From: Piliocolobus tephrosceles
Lineage: Eukaryota > Chordata > Mammalia > Primates > Cercopithecidae
DNA: 64,000 bases
Assembly: GCF_002776525.5 (NCBI RefSeq)
Contig: NW_022326531.1
Coordinates: forward strand, 549,748 to 613,747
Direction: 5' to 3'
In this document: positions 46,469 to 58,882 of the stretch, piece after piece
Layout: every line of letters begins with the position of its first letter
How positions within the stretch are numbered: the stretch's first letter is position 1
Notes under the pieces: model-generated
The model's input: the letters and a program-made list of their open reading frames with translations, nothing else
What the model was told of the DNA's origin: nothing
Databases searched by the model: none
Position numbers and translations under genes: made by a program

Positions 46469-46986
46469 TAAACAAAAGCCTGCACTATGTAGCCTTTTCA
46501 GACTGTCTTATTTCTTTAAGCAAAATTCATTGAAGTTTCTTTCATGTTTCTGCATATCTAGCTAGCTTATTTTCTTTTACTGGTAAATAGTATTTCATCG
46601 TATGATTGTTCTACAGTTTGGTTACCTGTTCACCTACTGAAGTATATCTTGGTTGCTTCTAGGTTTGGTGATTGTGAACAAGGATGCTATTAACATCCAT
46701 GTGAAGGTTTTTGTGGGGACCTATATTTCTAATTCAGTCTGGTAAATACGTAGGCATTCAATTGCTAAGATCACATGGTAACCCAATGCCTAGCTTTATA
46801 AACAACTGTCAAACCACCTTCCAATATGTCTGTGCTTTTTTGCATGTCCATCAGCAAGGAGCACTCTTGTTGTTCAACATTCTTGCTCACTATTGGTAAC
46901 GAGAGGCTTTTATTGTTTTAGCCATTTTAATAGGTATGGAATGGCATTTCCTTGCTGTTTTGTTTTGCAACTCCTTAGTGACGAAT

Positions 46987-47775
46987 GGGATTGTTTGTAG
47001 AAAAAACACAAATTGTTTTTCCTGTGCTTTCACAGTACAGCGATCAACACAGAAGGCTTCTGTGACCACATGTGTGGGGAATTCTCCTCATCAACAGGCA
47101 AACAATCAATTCTGCAGTGAACACCATCTGAGTCTCTTCTAATTCATTTCAATTCTGATGCTATCTACCTTGAGATAGTGTCAAATGTCACAACGTGCGA
47201 GTTCAGTCCTCAAGCCTGCCCCCACTTACAGAGCTAACCACAAGTCCTAGGTTGTTTTACCTGTGCTTCTGACAAACTAGCTATAAAGTGGGGATCCTAC
47301 AAACCCCTCCTTGGGTTTGGTTAGTTTACTAGAGTGGCTCACAGAACTTAGGGAAGCACTTACTTATGCTTACTGGATTATTATAATGAATTTTACAGAT
47401 GAAATAGCTGAAGAAATACTTAGGATAAAGTATGGGAGAGGTAACAATGCTTACATGTCCTCCCCAGGTATGCTATCCTACAGAAACCTCCATGTATTCA
47501 GCTATTACAAAGATCTCCAAACTCTACTCTTGGGGGTTTTATGGAGGCATCATTACGTAGCTATGATTGATGAAAATATCGGGCATTGGTGATAACTTAA
47601 CCTCTTTTCCCTCTCTGGAGACTGGGAGGAGAAACTGGGGACCAGCCCTTATCCTGAAGCTACCTAGAAGCTGTCAGCCACCAGTAAACTTATATTTGAG
47701 ATTCTCAGTATTTTAGGCATCATATGCAAGGAAATCGGGCTGAAAACTAAATATATTTTACAATATCACAGGGTT
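46987..47775. mobile_element. Solo LTR, ERVL-like (MER21-like), inserted in L1M
   Basis: Body about 46992-47770 begins TGTTTGTAG and ends ATATCACA, with near-identical 5-bp flanks 'gggat' and 'gggtt'. Recognisable text: 'aacacagaaggcttctgtga', 'ctagagtggctcacagaact', 'ttttatggaggcatcattac'. The wording recalls the MER21 group but the name and orientation need checking. No coding sequence. Confidence 0.65.
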
Positions 47776-48656
47776 TGAACTTTTCATATGTTTATTTTCC
47801 ACTTGTATATCTTCCTTGTGAAGAACGTTTTCAGACCTTTTGCTCATTTTTAAATTGGGTTGTTCATTTTCTTACTTTGAGTTTAAGATGCTTTGTATAT
47901 TTTGGATACAGTTCCTCTATGAGATACATGATTCTCAAATACATCTCCCAGTCTGTGACTTGTATTTTGTATCTTGTGAAAGTGTCCTTCAAAGAGTGAA
48001 AGTTTTGAATTTTAATAAAATCCAACTTATCTATTCCTTCTTTAATGGATTGTCTTTATGGTTCCTTTAAAAAACTCATCACCCAAGGTCACCTGTATTT
48101 TCTCCTATATTTTCTTTTAGAATATTTACAGTATAAAATACAGCATTTTACATTTAAGTAGGAGAGATGTGAGGTCTGTGTCTAGATTTTGTGTTTGTTT
48201 GTTTGCTTGGTTGGTTGTTCATAATGAATGTCCAATTGTTACAGCACTCTTCGTTAAAAGGAAAAGCACTGAGTTATTTTGATAGTAGTATTCTTTTGTC
48301 AATACCATGCTATGCTGAATACTGCCGCTTAAGGGTCAGTAGAATCAATTACTGTGAGTTGTGCAACTAAGTTCTTCTAGGAAGAACTGTTTCTCTTTTT
48401 CTAGTGCTTTTTAGAATGCATGCTTTTCAATGTAAATTTTAGAATTGATTTGTCAATATCTATAATATATTTTGCAGGTATTTTGGCTGGTATTGCATTG
48501 AGTCTACAGATCAACTTGGGAATAACTGACACCAGGCCTCCAGTCTATGAACATAAAATATCTCTTCATTTATTTATATCTTTGATGCATTTAATCAAAG
48601 ATATGTATATTTCCACATAAAGACCCTGTTGTATATATTTTGGGAGAATAAACCTA

Positions 48657-49606
48657 TTTCCTTGGTCCCTTTGTGCTGCTATAGTAAAATACTTCAAACT
48701 GGGTAATTTATTGAAGGAAACCAAAAATGTTTCACCCCAAAATATATATTTTTGACATATTTTGAGATGGCTATTTAGAGGGACTGCAAACACAAAAACA
48801 GCCCTAAAAAGCTACTCTTTCCTAAGGGAGATTTGCATCTGTAGAGGAAATAAAGTGAGATAAACAGCAGATGCAAACTGGCTTTCTCTGAGGATCCTTC
48901 TTGGATCTAGGAAAGATTAACTGAGAGTCTGACACCTTTGAAGGTCTAACAGAGAAATTTACCCCACAGGCTAACCTCTATTCTTTCTGAGAGTTTCTAC
49001 CTGTGAGGTTTTATCTGCATAACAAGACATCTTTGCTCTTTGCCTTTCTTTCTTGCTCCCTTTCATAACTTGTCTTTCCTTGCTCCAAGCTCCTATTCTT
49101 TCTGTAACCTCAAGACAGTATAAAAACATCAATCATCTGGCCCTTTCTCTGAGTTTTCATATTTTGTATGGCTTCTATGCACATGTATGCACATTAAAAA
49201 CTGTGTATGCTTTTTACCTGTTAATCTATTCTGTTTCTTTTATAAACTCAAATGATCAAAAATTCAGGGAAAACACTAAACTGCCCTATATGATAAATAA
49301 CAGAAATTTCTATCTTGCAGTTCGGGAAGCTGAGAAGTCCAAGATCAAGACACAGCAGGTTCAGTGCCTGGTGAGAGCTGCACTCCCCTTTAAGATGGTG
49401 CCTTAAAGGCTGTGTCCTCACATGGTGAAAAGCAGAAGGGCAAGAAGGGCCTAGCTAGCTTCCATTCAGCCTTTTCTGTAAGGCTGCCAATTCCATTCAT
49501 GTGGGCAGAACATCCATGGCTCAATTGCCTGCAAGGCCTCACTTCTTCAATAATGCTGCATTGGGATTTCAGTTTCGAAGGGGACACAAACAATAAAACC
49601 ATAGCA
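48657..49606 (-). mobile_element. MaLR 3' LTR (MLT1/MST group), interrupted
   Basis: In minus orientation. The 3' LTR end is at about 48657 ('tggtccctttgtgctgctat', 'caaactgggtaatttattg') and the LTR resumes at about 49280 ('gataaataacagaaatttct', 'aagtccaagatcaagacaca', 'gtgtcctcacatggtgaaaa'), ending 'ggggacacaaacaataaaac' then 'catagca'. The middle 48728-49275 is foreign. It pairs with the LTR piece at 51527-51650 as the two ends of one provirus. Confidence 0.78.
48728..49275. mobile_element. Probable second LTR nested in the MaLR LTR
   Basis: A TG-to-CA stretch unlike MaLR, with 'tatatttttgacatattttg', 'gatggctatttagagggact', 'cctaagggagatttgcatct' and, near its end, 'attaaaaactgtgtatgctt', typical of LTR R/U5 sequence. 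The MaLR text is partly repeated on both sides, so the edges are uncertain. Family not identified; it resembles the ERVL/MLT2 style. Confidence 0.45.
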
Positions 49607-51526
49607 TTTCTCCTTTGGCTCCCCAAAATTTGTATCCTTCTCACATACAAAACATTTATTCCCTCTCAATAACCCCCAAAGTCTTCATTTGCTCCAGCAT
49701 GAACTCAAAAGTCCAGCATCTCATCTAAATCAGGTATGGATGAGACTAAAGCTACAATTTATATTAAGCAAATTTCTCTCAAGCTATGAATGTGTAAAAT
49801 CAAACAAGTTCTTGTTTCCAAAATACAATGGTGGCCCAGGCATAGGATAGACATTTATATTCCAAAATAAGCAAAAAGAAATGGGTAACAGGCCACAAGT
49901 AAGTTCAAAACCAAACAAAGTAAACATTAAATCTTGAGGATTGAAAATCTCCTCTGACTTGATGTCCTGCTTTCTGAACATACTGGGGTGAGAGTTCGGG
50001 TCTCAAAGCCCTGGGAAGCCCTGTGTCCATGGCTTTGCTGCATGCAACTCATATAGCAGCTAACAAGTTGGAGTCCAGTGCCTACGGCTCTCCCAGTCTG
50101 GCAATGCACACTGATGGCTCTGCAGTCCTGGGGTTTTGGGGGTTGCCTCAACCCCATGGTTCTATTGAGCATTGTCGTAGTGAAGATTCTCTCTACAGTG
50201 CCCCAACCCATGTGCGTTCTCATATGCATCCTTTAAAATCGAGGTGGAGGCAACCATGCTTCCACAGCTTGGTTGCTCTATACACCCTCAGAGTTAGCAC
50301 TATGTGGATGCTGCAAGGATTAGAGATTGTACCTCTGGTGTGGTGGTCTGACCTGCACCTGGATGCATTTGAGCTACAGCTGAGGTGGCCAGGGAGCACT
50401 GTGCTGAAATGTGAAGGACAGAAACTTGAAGCCGAACTGGGCTGCAAGCCTCAACATCCAAAGGGTGCCCTAGGCCCCTCCCCTGGAATCTCTCCTATCA
50501 AGGCCCTGGCATTCTGGGCCCACGATGGTAGTGGCAGCCTCAAATATTTCTAAAATGCCTTCAGGGTCATTCTTCCATTGTTCTGATGAACAATATCTAG
50601 CTTTCTTCTATCCATAATAATCTCCCTACCAAATTTTCACTTATGCACACCCTTGGCATTTTTCTTTTTTTCTTTTTACCAGAATTAGGATTTTTACTAT
50701 TTACATGGCCAGGCTGAGAATTTTCCAAATCTTTTAGTTCTGCTTTCCTCTTTTAGTTTCTGCTTACATTCCTTTCTTTCTGCTTGTAGAATATCTACTA
50801 AATTTTTTTGCTGGGAAGATTTCGTTGAAAATGAACACTCAATACATAACAAATTACGTCTTTTTTTATATTTGAAGGATAATTTTAATGGATGTAAATT
50901 TTTAAAAAATACTCTAAATATACTTACAGTATATTTAAATATTTTTCACCACTCTATTCTTTCTTCCATGGTTTCTGATGACTCATCTACTGTAATTCTC
51001 GTATTTGTTCATCAGTAAATTTTGTCTTTAATTTGTTTATTTCTTGGTCTTATTTCAAGTAGAAGAAAGGTTTTATTTCAAGGAGAGAAGCTATGTATCA
51101 CCCTCAACACTTCTCTTAGATACTTCTGCAAAATATCTTAGCTTCTCACTCACAAGTTCTGCCTTCCACAAGGCAAGAAGTGGGTCATAGACCCAATTCA
51201 GCCAAGTTCTTTGCTATTTTATAACAAAGATGGCCTTTCTTCTGGTTTGCAATAAGATATGCCTCATTTCCATCCTAAACCTCCTAAGAACGGCTTTTAC
51301 TGTTATTTCTACCAACATCTATCTGATCATGACCACTTAAGTCATCTCTAAGAAGATTAAGACTCTGTCTATGGCTGTCATTTTCTTCTGAGCCTTTATC
51401 AGAATGCAGTTGTTTTGAGCATGCATTCCCAAAGTCTTCCAGCCTCTACACATTACCCAGTTCCGAAGTCACTTCCACATTTTTTAGGTATTTGTTTTAG
51501 CAACACCCCACATCTGGTACCAATTC
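49607..51526 (-). pseudogene. MaLR internal region (THE1/MST-int-like), decayed
   Basis: Between the two minus-oriented LTR pieces the text follows MaLR internal sequence: 'ccaaagtcttcatttgctcc', 'aactcaaaagtccagcatct', 'gaggtggaggcaaccatgct', 'atgccttcagggtcattctt', 'acatggccaggctgagaatt', 'cacattacccagttccgaag', 'cacatctggtaccaattcct'. It is less AT-rich than its surroundings. The 176-codon plus-strand frame (50023-50553) is antisense to it. A 256-bp segment of L1 origin (50762-51017) interrupts it. No gag-like frame survives. Confidence 0.82.
50762..51017 (-). repeat. Copy 1 of a 256-bp direct duplication (L1-derived)
   Basis: Begins 'gcttacattcctttctttct' and ends 'tatttgttcatcagta'. It matches 53003-53258 base for base at 247 of 256 positions with no indels. 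It sits inside MaLR internal sequence, where it does not belong; copy 2 sits in its natural antisense L1M context. Confidence 0.95.
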
Positions 51527-51650
51527 CTGTCTTGGTCTATTTTGGCTGCTGTAACAACATATCACAGAGTACGTAGTTTATAAACAATAGAAAAATTTAT
51601 TTTTCACAGTTTTGCAGGTTGGGAACTCCTGCAGAATCAGGGCACTGGAA
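51527..51650 (-). mobile_element. MaLR 5' LTR remnant
   Basis: 'ttggtctattttggctgctg', 'gtttataaacaatag', 'ttcacagttttgcaggttgg', in minus orientation, directly after the MaLR internal end. It is cut off at about 51650, where L1M text starts. Confidence 0.75.
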
Positions 51651-52464
51651 CGTTTGTTGGATGGAGCAGTCTATAAATGTCAATTATATCAACTGTACTT
51701 AGAGTGCTGTTAAAGTCAACTATATCCTACTGATTTTCTTTCTGCTTGATCCATCAGTTACTGAATAAGTGTTATCAGTGCCTCCAACTCAAATAATAAA
51801 TTTATGTATTTTCCTTGTAATTCTATCATTTCTTCCTCATGTGCCTTGACACTCTTTTATTTGGTTCATATACATTTAAAATGTTCATCTTCTTAAGTGA
51901 TTAAACCATTTATCATTATGAAATGCTCAGTAATCTTTCTTGTTCATAAGTCTGCTTTGACTGAGAAAAATATAGCTGAACCAGCTTTATTTTGACTAGT
52001 ATTAACATGGTGTATCTTTCTCTATCCCTTTGTTACCCACATATCTGTGTGCTTGAATCTAAAGCGAGTTAGTTTCAGGAAATATATATTGGATCTTGAT
52101 TTTTTTAATCAACTCTAGTAATCTATCTTTTAATTGGTGTATTTAGATCACTAACATTTAGAGTGATTATTATAGTTGGATTAATATATACAGTATTTAT
52201 TGTCCATTGGTCACATTTGTTTTTTTCCCTTTTCCTTCTCCTTGTCTGCCTTTTCTGTTTGTTTTATTTTTTTAATTTAACATTTTATAAGATCTCTCTA
52301 AGCACATCAGTTATTTTGCCTTTCAAAAATTATTTGTTGCTCTAGAGTTCTGATGCACATTCAAAATCTGTCTTCAAATCACATATCATTTTAAACGCAG
52401 CACAGATACACTGTAACAGGTAATTCTCAATTGTTTCCTCTTGTTCCTTCTAACATTGCTGTTT

Positions 52465-52876
52465 CTATTAGTCTTCCATTGCCATAGAGGAATACCTGAG
52501 ACTGGGTAATTTACAAAAGAAAAGAAGTTTAATTGGTTCATAGTTCTATGGGCTCTACAAGAAGCATGGCAACAGCATCTGCCTTTGAGAGGACCTCAGG
52601 ACCTCACTCATGGTAGAAAGTAAAGAGGGAGCAGGTGCTTCACATGGTAAGAAAGAGATCAAGAGAGAGGGGAGGAGGTGCAACAAACTTTTAAACAACC
52701 AAATCCTGCATGAACTCACGGAGTAACAATTCACTCATCGCCATGAAGAGGGTACCAAGTCATTCATAAGAGACCTGCCCCCATGACCCAAACACCTTCC
52801 ACCAGGCCCCACTTCCAACAGTGGAAATAACATTTCAACATGAGAGTTGGAGGGGACAAAGATCCAAACTATATCA
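52465..52876 (-). mobile_element. MST/THE1-type LTR (ERVL-MaLR), nearly complete
   Basis: Reverse-oriented MaLR LTR: 'attagtcttccattgccata', 'gaatacctgagactgggtaa', 'cttcacatggtaagaaagag', 'caggccccacttccaacagt', 'ccaaactatatca'. Length about 410 bp, the usual size. Solo, inserted in the L1M whose text resumes after it. Confidence 0.88.
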
Positions 52877-53002
52877 ATTTTATTCATTTTACTTATCCAT
52901 ATAATTCCCAAAATGTTGTTAATATTATTACTTTAAGAAAGCAGTTACTTTTAAGATCAATAAATATAATTGATCTTTCTCTCAGCTTGATCCAAGTTTG
53001 TG

Positions 53003-53258
53003 GCTTACATTCCTTTCTTTCTGCCTGTAGAATATCTACTAAATTTTTTTGCAGGGAAGATTTGGTTGAAAACAAACACTCAATACATAAAAAATTATGT
53101 CTTTTTTTACATTTGAAGGATAATTTTAATGGATGTAAATTTTTAAAAAATACTCTAAATATACTTACAGTATATTTAAATATTTTTCACCACTCTATTC
53201 TCTCTTCCATGGTTTCTGATGACTCATCTACTGTAATTCTCGTATTTGTTCATCAGTA
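53003..53258 (-). repeat. Copy 2 of the 256-bp direct duplication (in L1M)
   Basis: The partner of 50762-51017, 2,241 bases downstream in the same orientation. It continues on both sides as antisense L1M ORF2 text, so this is the likely donor site. Confidence 0.95.
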
Positions 53259-53640
53259 GGTAAGGTGACATTCTTTCCCTCTGGCTTGTTTTAAGATTTC
53301 TCTTTGTCTTTGGTTTTCTGCAGTTTAAATATAAAATGTGTAGCTGCAGCTCGTTTTTTCTCAGTAGTTCTTCTGTTTGGATTTGTCTAGTTTCTTGAAT
53401 CTGTGTTTTGGTCTCTCCCTCAGTTGTTATAATTTCAAATATTTCCTCAGTTCCTTTCTATTTATCTTCTCTTATTCTAATTACACATTTTTACACTTGT
53501 GAAATAATCTCAAAGGTCTTGTATATTCTTTTCTACTTTATTTTTATTATTTTTTCTCTTTGTTTTTCATTCCTGTATGTTAGTAATGTTTGTGGAGGGT
53601 GAACATTCTCTAATCTTCTAATTAAATCTGATTATTTTAG

Positions 53641-54463
53641 TGACCTGCCTTTCAGAGTTGTGACTTTCACAAGTGTTTCTCCAATGGTTTATTTAACTTT
53701 TTATTTTCTTCTGCTGTCTACTTCTTTTTCCAGCCACAGAGTTCCAGAATGTTGTTTTATCTTTCTTCCTTCTTAGTTGAAATAAAACTAGTATTAGATT
53801 TAGAACTGTGTTCTGTTGAAGTCCTTTCCCCTGGGGACCTTGCCTTTATTATGATCAAGGTTCTGGGAATATTGCATAATGATTACTCTTCTCTCCCTAA
53901 CAGAGCCATGAGGTCGTCGTTGGATCTTCACTGTGAGAAACCGGTGGTATTCTTGGAGGTAATATCCATGAAAATCTTGCAGTGCCCATGCTGTGGTTCT
54001 GAGGTCTTTCTCACTCTCAGGCTCGACAGTTCATCAAAAGTCCAGACTCAACAATTCATCAAAATTACCCTTTAAATAATAAGTTATAGCCCCAGGGCCA
54101 CCTATTCCAAGTAAGCCATTCTTCATTGCTATCTCTCTGTATGCATTCTCTCTGCAGATTTGGGGTTCTGTAACTTCAGTTCTCTGACAGGACCTAGAAA
54201 TTATTGGTTTTCAGTTCTTCCAGCTTTTACTGTTGTAAGGATGGTGTAATTATTTCCAAGCTCTTTACATGTAATAAATAAATCCTGAAGTGTGACTAAA
54301 TGCTTTTAAGTATAAAATTCTTAACCAGTGATACCTCGTCACCTTAAAAAAAAATAGTTAGGTAAGTACCATCTAGAAATCTTCTTAGAAAATAGACCCC
54401 TAGAGATTCTGTTTCAGAAATGTTGTGATCCAGACACCATTATTATTAAGAACTAACCTTGGT

Positions 54464-54498
<35 letters not shown>

Positions 54499-54548
54499 TC
54501 AGGTTGTAGAAACTAATGGCCTAGAAAATAAAGGTAATTTTCTTAGAG
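53641..54548. other. Unassigned DNA, possibly L1M 5' portion, plus poly(T)
   Basis: 53641-54340 may continue the antisense L1M ('gttgaaataaaactagtatt', 'tctgttgaagtcctttcccc'), but matches are weak. A run of 27 T lies at 54468-54494 with no clear element attached. The 108-codon frame from 53749 has no recognised domain. Confidence 0.4.
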
Positions 54549-54855
54549 TTATTGTCTCAGTTCAGTAAGGTTGCTATAGCTAAATACCATAATCTGGGTG
54601 GATTATAAACAACAGAAATTTATTTCTTACAGTTCTGGAGGTTGAGAAGTCCACAATCAAGGCACTGGCAAATTTGGAGTCTGCTGAGGGCCTTCTTCTT
54701 GGTTCATAGATGGCACCCTCTCACCGCGTACACACATGGAAGAACTGGCAAGACAGCTCTCTGGGGCCTCTTCTATAAGGGCACTAATCTGTCCCCATAA
54801 TGCCATCACATTAGTCACTGAATTTTAATGTATGACTTTTGAAAAGACACAAACA
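54549..54855 (-). mobile_element. MaLR LTR (MLT1/MST group)
   Basis: Antisense LTR: 'aaggttgctatagctaaata', 'aacaacagaaatttatttct', 'cagttctggaggttgagaag', 'ggttcatagatggcaccctc', 'cttctataagggcactaatc', ending near 'gaaaagacacaaacatt'. Confidence 0.83.
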
Positions 54856-57800
54856 TTAACATTAATAACAGTTATTGATTTTTATTTTCTACTTCTTTTC
54901 ACATCTAACATAAACCGAAGTTATTTTAAAGCAGTTACTATGCTCTTAAGTATTCTAGTTTTATATTCCTTCAAGAATTTGGTCCCACAGAATACTATAA
55001 TCAAATATCATCAATCTTTCTTAAGCCTAAGATAGAATGTTGGATCACATTTGACTGGAATCAAGGTATCCATTAAAACTCTGGAAAGACCTTCAAAAGA
55101 TGTCACATGGAAGCATTAATCAGGTTCCTTAAAAAATGACAGAAGCAATCAATTTAAAGTATTGGCATGAAGGGAATACCTAAAGACACATTTAAATTTC
55201 TATAGGAGAAAATGGTTAAAATTAATTAGTCAGATATGAGGGGGTTGGAAAATTGGATGTGTAAAAGTGAAGTTGGAGATCATGCTTAATATTCTATTAC
55301 CTTGAAAATTAATTCAAAGACCAGAACAGACTTGACCTCTCTCTATATAATACAAAGTTAACAGTATAAATAGAACCCAAGAGTGATGAAATAAATTCAT
55401 TACTCAGAATTGGGCAGTAGCAGAGCCTCACGATTTTGGTGCAAGTTTTGTTAATGATTATAAAGAAAATGCTTATGTGTGTGCACGTGTACATGTCTGT
55501 GTATGTGTATTTATATGTTGAAATATATATGTTTCCATCAGCTTAAAAGGATAGAATATTATGAGAGGGAGACAGAGACAGGGAAATGAGATAATGATGA
55601 ACATAACATATAAAGTTATGTGAGTGAAGACTCCTGGTTTTTATATTCTAGCAGTTTATAGAAGAGAAAAATGCAAAAGGTGCTGTGCATAATTTGAGTT
55701 CTGAAGTTATTAGTCCTGCAGGAAATATCCATCTCAAAATTTTGACATGGAAAAGGGAAAATAGATCCAAGTTCCATATTACTAAAAGTACCAATATTCC
55801 AAGTTTTATTGAACAACACTTGATGTTACTGGGCTGTAATCTAGGAAATAGCATACCAAAGAATCTATGATAATAATAATAGTAATAATTCAAATATGCT
55901 AAGGATGTAATGGTGGTAACCTTGAGTAAAAATTTATGGACTCTTGCCTTATATAGAGTGCCTAAATGTAAACAGAGTGTACTAATGTTGACACATTGAA
56001 CCCCTTCCAAGTCAGCATTTCTGAAATTAGGGAGTTAGAATACGATACAATCAAGTATCAAAAATACAAAGATAACACAGTTTAAAATTTTTATTTTAAA
56101 TCTACTAAATACTTAGCAAATTTGAATTCACTCCTCATCAATCCTTGAATTCCTTCTTAAAAATTAAATGTGTTTTACCATTGAGTGAAATAGAGGAGAG
56201 GAAATAAATTGTTTAATTATGTGCAAAATGATGTATTGGGCTTTGTGTGGTTTCCTGCCTACCAATGACAATATTAACAATGAAAGTAAAACAAGGTATG
56301 AATCCAGTAGCAAGTTTATGATTGTAAACTAACTGTATTTGGAAGATACTTCACTGGTCCCAAAGGGTGAATACAAGCTCATTTAAAGTCAGCTTAGCTA
56401 GCAACTTGTCTTCATGGTATATAATAAGATTTCCAGTACCCTGGATAAGAATAAGGAGCTACAAACTTAAATCATACTACATGACACTTCAAAAGGTTTT
56501 TTTATCTCACCTAATTTAAGATTCATAACTAAAGCCAGGCTATGATTTTATTCTGACATTTCATCTGCTTAGCATAAGGAAGAGTCATCATGACCTCAGA
56601 ATCTGATCCAGCCACAGTCATTCAGCAATCTAATTTTATACTCAGTGAACTGGAATATTTTCCATCATTCTGGAAGTGTTCTGCTTCATCTAGGAAACAC
56701 TGGTTCTTACATTTTATCTTCTAAATTAGTTAATGGAGTAGCAGTGAACATGCAGAGTAAGATTAAGTGCCTTTGTTTTAAAATGTAGATATAAAAAATC
56801 TTATTAATAACTCTTTTTAGATATTGTGCCAGCTGTTTGATAACGACTGTCCTCTAGTGCAGTTTATACTGAGATATTTGCTTCTTAAAGTTTTCCTGAT
56901 TAAGTGAATCAGAAGTACTTGGGTACAATTTATACTTCTCTCGGTTCCAGATTGATCTGCTACACAGATTAAATTAGAGTTGACTATTAAAAATTTTCAT
57001 TTTCATGTTTTCTTTTTCAAATACTTATGTATGTAATGTTCCCTCTCTGTAACTTTGTTTTAATCTAATCCAATTACAATCAGCATGTATAAACTGGTGA
57101 AACAGGAATAATCTGTAACTTTCAAAAATAATTACTATATATTGAGGTTCTGGCTCTTCTGCAGGGAGATGACTAACCTATCTTTGAATAGAGTGATTAA
57201 TTCTGCTAAAATCTAGATAAAAACTGAGGGCTAATCATGATAACTAAAACACTAGCATACTTTGAATAAGGGCTTGGGGAAAGAGATGAAAATAATAAAC
57301 GCTATAGTCAATGACATTTCTGTTGGGAAGCAGAGTGGAAGAAATACTTGATTAGACGGAAATTCTGCTAACAATTATATAGGTCTGCCATCCACAAATC
57401 CCCAGAGCAGGGTGCTATGGCTGAAGCAGAAACACAAGAATGGTGGGAAATATCCATCCAACCAATCGTCTGCTCCTTCCCTCTCACAGCAGCCTCAGAA
57501 ATATCTCCAGATAATTCAGTGGGTAATAGAATTGGAAAAACTTCACATATTTTTCAGATTCTGTAAGCTGATCTGCAGTAGTTTTTTCTAATATTGTTTT
57601 TAATATTATGCCTCTCAGCAGTACTTTAATAAATGTCTCTTAAAGAGGATGAGGTCAAAGACAGTTATGACATTTACTAATACTATTTAAAAGGCCACAT
57701 CCATAGAGTATGTGAAGCACGAGATAAAATAGCATTCTATAGGTAGACGTATTAATACTTTAGTATTCATAGTGGAGGTGGACTGAAGCATACTATGTCT

Positions 57801-58558
57801 GAGGTTACAGGTATAAAAAGACACAAAACCTCACAGACATGCACTGAGCAAAATTAATATTTCTTCAAATGTAATTTACAGGAAACTGATTGTCCCCAAG
57901 GACATCGCAAGTTGTCTGCCAGTCCAGGTTTCTCTATTGAATTACTTTATATTATTTAATTTGTTTCTATCTTGCCTAATTCCAAAAGTGATTTGTACTT
58001 AAAATACCTACAAGAGGAATAATTGAGTACATGAGAAAATTAGAGCTAAGATCCAAAATATGCAAAATGGAATATATCCATGGAGATGCTATGACTTGAA
58101 ATAATCATTGAGGTTTTCTACCACTATCAGAATTGACATAAAAATTACAATGAGTTTGCAAATGTCTAACATGCAGACAGAAAAATAATTATGTTAATCA
58201 TATTGTTCTTGAGACAGAACCTACTTTCTCAGAGTTTGTGGTCCAATCTGTGAGACAAATATATATATATACCCAATTTCAATCTACTATCCAAATATTA
58301 TGATAAATTATTCAAAACATGCAGCCTGGAGTGCATCCAACAAAATAGGATGCAATGACCTACATTGGGATGCTGTTGTAGTAATCCAGACAACTAAGGT
58401 AGTCATAGTGGGTATAGAAAGGTATTAAAGAAGTGGAATTTATAAAGTATAGTGATAGATTGTACATGGAACATGGCAGATGAAAAGGAAGCAAAGAAAA
58501 ATAATACCACATTTTTTGTTGCTTACACCATTCTCCAAGATTAAGAAACAGGAAGAGG
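54856..58558. other. Unassigned single-copy DNA
   Basis: About 3.7 kb with no confident repeat. The longest frame (120 codons, minus, 55648-56010) has no recognised domain and holds a tyrosine run from simple ATA repeats. TG/TA-rich short tracts lie at 55478-55535. Confidence 0.45.
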
Positions 58559-58862
58559 GGCCGGCCACGGTGGTTTATACCTATAATCCCAGCACGTTGG
58601 GAAGCCCAGGCGGGTGCATCATCTGAGGTCAGGAGTTCAAGATCAGCCTGGCCACCATGGTGAAACACTCTCTCTACTAAAAACACAAAAATCAGACGGG
58701 CGTGGTGGTGGGAACCTGTAATCCCAGCTACTCAGGAGGTTGAGGGAGGAGAATCACCTGAACCCCGGAGGTGGAAGTTGCAGTGAGCCGAGATTGCACC
58801 ACTGCACCACAGCCTGGGTGACAGAGTGAGATTTCATCTCAAAAAAAACAAACAAAAAAAAA
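58559..58862 (+). mobile_element. Alu element, full length (AluS-like)
   Basis: 'ggccggccacggtggtttat', 'gtgcatcatctgaggtcagg', 'ggccaccatggtgaaacact', ending in an A-rich tail with AAAC units. Confidence 0.94.
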
Positions 58863-58882
58863 CTGTGTTTCAAGGAAGTCAG

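Larger units (their letters stand above)
43740..48656 (-). mobile_element. Long old L1M LINE (3' UTR to ORF2), antisense, with five insertions
   Basis: One antisense L1M can be followed from 3' UTR ('ttaatgaaacagtattgatc', 'ggtatactggtcaggtgttt', 'cagaccacgtttcaggagag', 'gttttatagccctaaacaat') into ORF2 ('gggtgttcat'-type text, 'ccagtctgtgacttgtattt', 'ggctggtattgcattgagtc'). It is interrupted by an Alu (43891), a MADE1 (44895), an Alu (45151), a MaLR LTR (46105) and another LTR (46992). The collinear resumption after each insert dates it as the oldest layer. Confidence 0.85.
51651..53640 (-). mobile_element. Old L1M ORF2, antisense, split by an MST/THE1 LTR
   Basis: Antisense ORF2 from 'cagtctataaatgtcaatta' through 'ggatcttgatttttttaatc' and 'ttttaattggtgtatttaga'. 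It resumes after the LTR at 'cattttacttatccatataa', then 'cttgatccaagtttgtggct', 'tctggcttgttttaagattt', 'agtttcttgaatctgtgttt' and 'aattacacatttttac'. It contains copy 2 of the 256-bp duplication. No open frame of the LINE survives. Confidence 0.82.

Noticed and set aside
50023..50553. 176-codon plus-strand open frame
   Set aside because: It is antisense to MaLR internal sequence. No protein domain is visible, and such GC-richer repeat DNA commonly leaves long frames.
55648..56010. 120-codon minus-strand frame
   Set aside because: It contains a tyrosine run from an ATA-type simple repeat, with no domain and no overlap with any conserved-looking feature.
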